A stretch of 64,000 nt of DNA from Tectiglobus sp965215755 (GTDB lineage: Bacteria; Pseudomonadota; Alphaproteobacteria; Rhizobiales; Hyphomicrobiaceae), in the NCBI GenBank assembly GCA_965215755.1, contig OZ244119.1:2356001-2420000 (forward strand), written 5' to 3'. Shown in pieces: positions 63,172 to 64,000 of the stretch. The stretch's first letter is position 1. Each line of letters starts with the position of its first letter. The notes under the pieces were generated by a model that was given only the letters and a program-made list of their open reading frames with translations, did no database searches and was not told the DNA's origin. The position numbers and the translations under genes are program-made.

Positions 63172-64000
63172 TTATTGGCGAGAGACCTCGACCTCCTTGC
63201 ATGTAATGAACTCCAGCAGTGCCGGCTGCCCCGCCTCCGTCGCAGCGATGCCGCGCTTGATCGCTGCCGCGATGTCGCCCGGTTCGGTGACGCGTTCACC
63301 ATACCCTCCGAAGGCGCGGGCCATAGCCGCATAGTCCCCGGAAATGTCCGTTGAACGGTACTTTTCGGTCGATACCGGCATGACCTTGAGTTCTATCGCC
63401 ATGGAGAAATTGTTGAGCAGGATCGATAGGATCGGAATTCGTTCTCGGACCGCGGTTTCGAAATCCATGCCTGTAAAACCGATCGCCGCATCACCCCAGA
63501 CGTTGATACACAACTTGTCGGGACAGGCGAGCTTGGCGCCCATTGCAAGGCCGAGGCCGTAGCCCAGTTGCGTAGTCTTGCCCCAGCCGAGATAGGACAA
63601 CGGTGTCGTCGACTTCCAGAATGGTGTGAGCTGGTCGCGCGGGCTGCCGGCATCATGCGTGATGATGGTATTGGCGACATCAACGGTCTTCTGAAGTTCC
63701 CATAGCACGCGGTAGGGATTTAATGGGGCTGTGTCGGCTTCCAGCTTCGGTAGCCATTCGGCCATCCATGTATCATTGGTGGCTTTAATCTCCTCGGCGA
63801 TAGGAGTGGCATCGCGCGGCGATTTGATGTGCTTGCCGAGGGCTGCAAGGAGTGCGTCGAGAGTGAGTGCAGCATCGCCGACCAGGCCGACTTCGATCGG
63901 CACATCCTTGCCAAGGTCCATGGGATCAATCGTGGCGTGAATGATGCGCTTGCCCTTGGGCATCTTTACGCAGAAATTAGACTCGGTGAAGCTGCAGCCG
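63172..64000 (-). CDS. Thiamine diphosphate-dependent enzyme, C-terminal part (truncated by window)
   Basis: The frame is still open at the right edge, so the N-terminal part lies outside; 276 codons are seen. Two of the three acetolactate-synthase-type domains are visible: the end of the middle domain and the C-terminal ThDP domain with the GDAAIG...NNF motif (usual GDG...NN). Resembles the acetolactate synthase large subunit/benzoylformate decarboxylase group. First gene of the cluster in transcription order, probably forming or cleaving a 2-keto-acid C-C bond upstream of the dehydratase. Confidence 0.85.
   Translation of the reverse strand, partial: GCSFTESNFCVKMPKGKRIIHATIDPMDLGKDVPIEVGLVGDAALTLDALLAALGKHIKSPRDATPIAEEIKATNDTWMAEWLPKLEADTAPLNPYRVLWELQKTVDVANTIITHDAGSPRDQLTPFWKSTTPLSYLGWGKTTQLGYGLGLAMGAKLACPDKLCINVWGDAAIGFTGMDFETAVRERIPILSILLNNFSMAIELKVMPVSTEKYRSTDISGDYAAMARAFGGYGERVTEPGDIAAAIKRGIAATEAGQPALLEFITCKEVEVSRQ

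Overview
The window is chromosomal DNA of an alphaproteobacterium, most likely of the Hyphomicrobiales (Rhizobiales). The best evidence is a conserved gene order read leftwards from about 12 kb to 3 kb: small ORF, murA, DUF2948, hisD, UPF0262, low-molecular-weight phosphatase, (insertion), infA, maf, yacG, tRNA-Phe. Species cannot be named from the sequence alone.

Layout. 1-2856: right-hand end of an integrated phage or mobile element (3' end of a family A DNA polymerase, a winged-helix protein, an excisionase-like protein, a tyrosine integrase) abutting the 3' end of tRNA-Phe. 3153-11982: the conserved housekeeping block, interrupted at 4.7-7.5 kb by a CRP-like regulator with a membrane adenylate cyclase, a GNAT acetyltransferase and a MAPEG protein. 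12305-16762: one large secreted Cys-rich repeat protein. 17432-19798: tRNA-Thr carrying a 2.3-kb mini integrative element bounded by perfect 46-bp repeats and holding only an integrase and one membrane protein. 20231-23961: a flavin monooxygenase and a PRISE-family reductase, divergent from an IclR-type regulator, with a long inverted repeat between them. 24211-39254: a complete type I secretion system (HlyD, ABC, TolC) with its giant repeat adhesin of about 3,180 residues. 39760-40107: two tandem candidate small RNAs with anti-Shine-Dalgarno loops. 40126-50237: a periplasmic formate dehydrogenase locus of the FDH3 type with its catalytic, iron-sulfur and cytochrome b subunits, a WD40-cytochrome c fusion, a TorD-like chaperone, a small Tat protein and a conserved set of poorly characterised accessory genes. 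50435-56975: a lone HyuA-type hydantoinase, leuD, and a periplasmic TPR-CHAT protease. 57126-64000: a six-gene leftward catabolic cluster (TPP enzyme, IlvD/Edd dehydratase, LLM flavin oxidoreductase, 2-hydroxyacid dehydrogenase, enoyl-CoA hydratase, SDR) running off the right edge.

How the genes work together. The FDH genes form one leftward set: TorD-like chaperone and Tat-exported FdhA with FdhB and the cytochrome b subunit pass formate electrons to the membrane, and the WD40-cytochrome c fusion is the obvious candidate for onward transfer. The type I genes form an export unit for their neighbouring adhesin. The most unusual items are the mini element at tRNA-Thr, the tandem anti-SD RNAs, the secreted Cys-repeat protein, the SDR lacking its catalytic triad, and the WD40-cytochrome c fusion.
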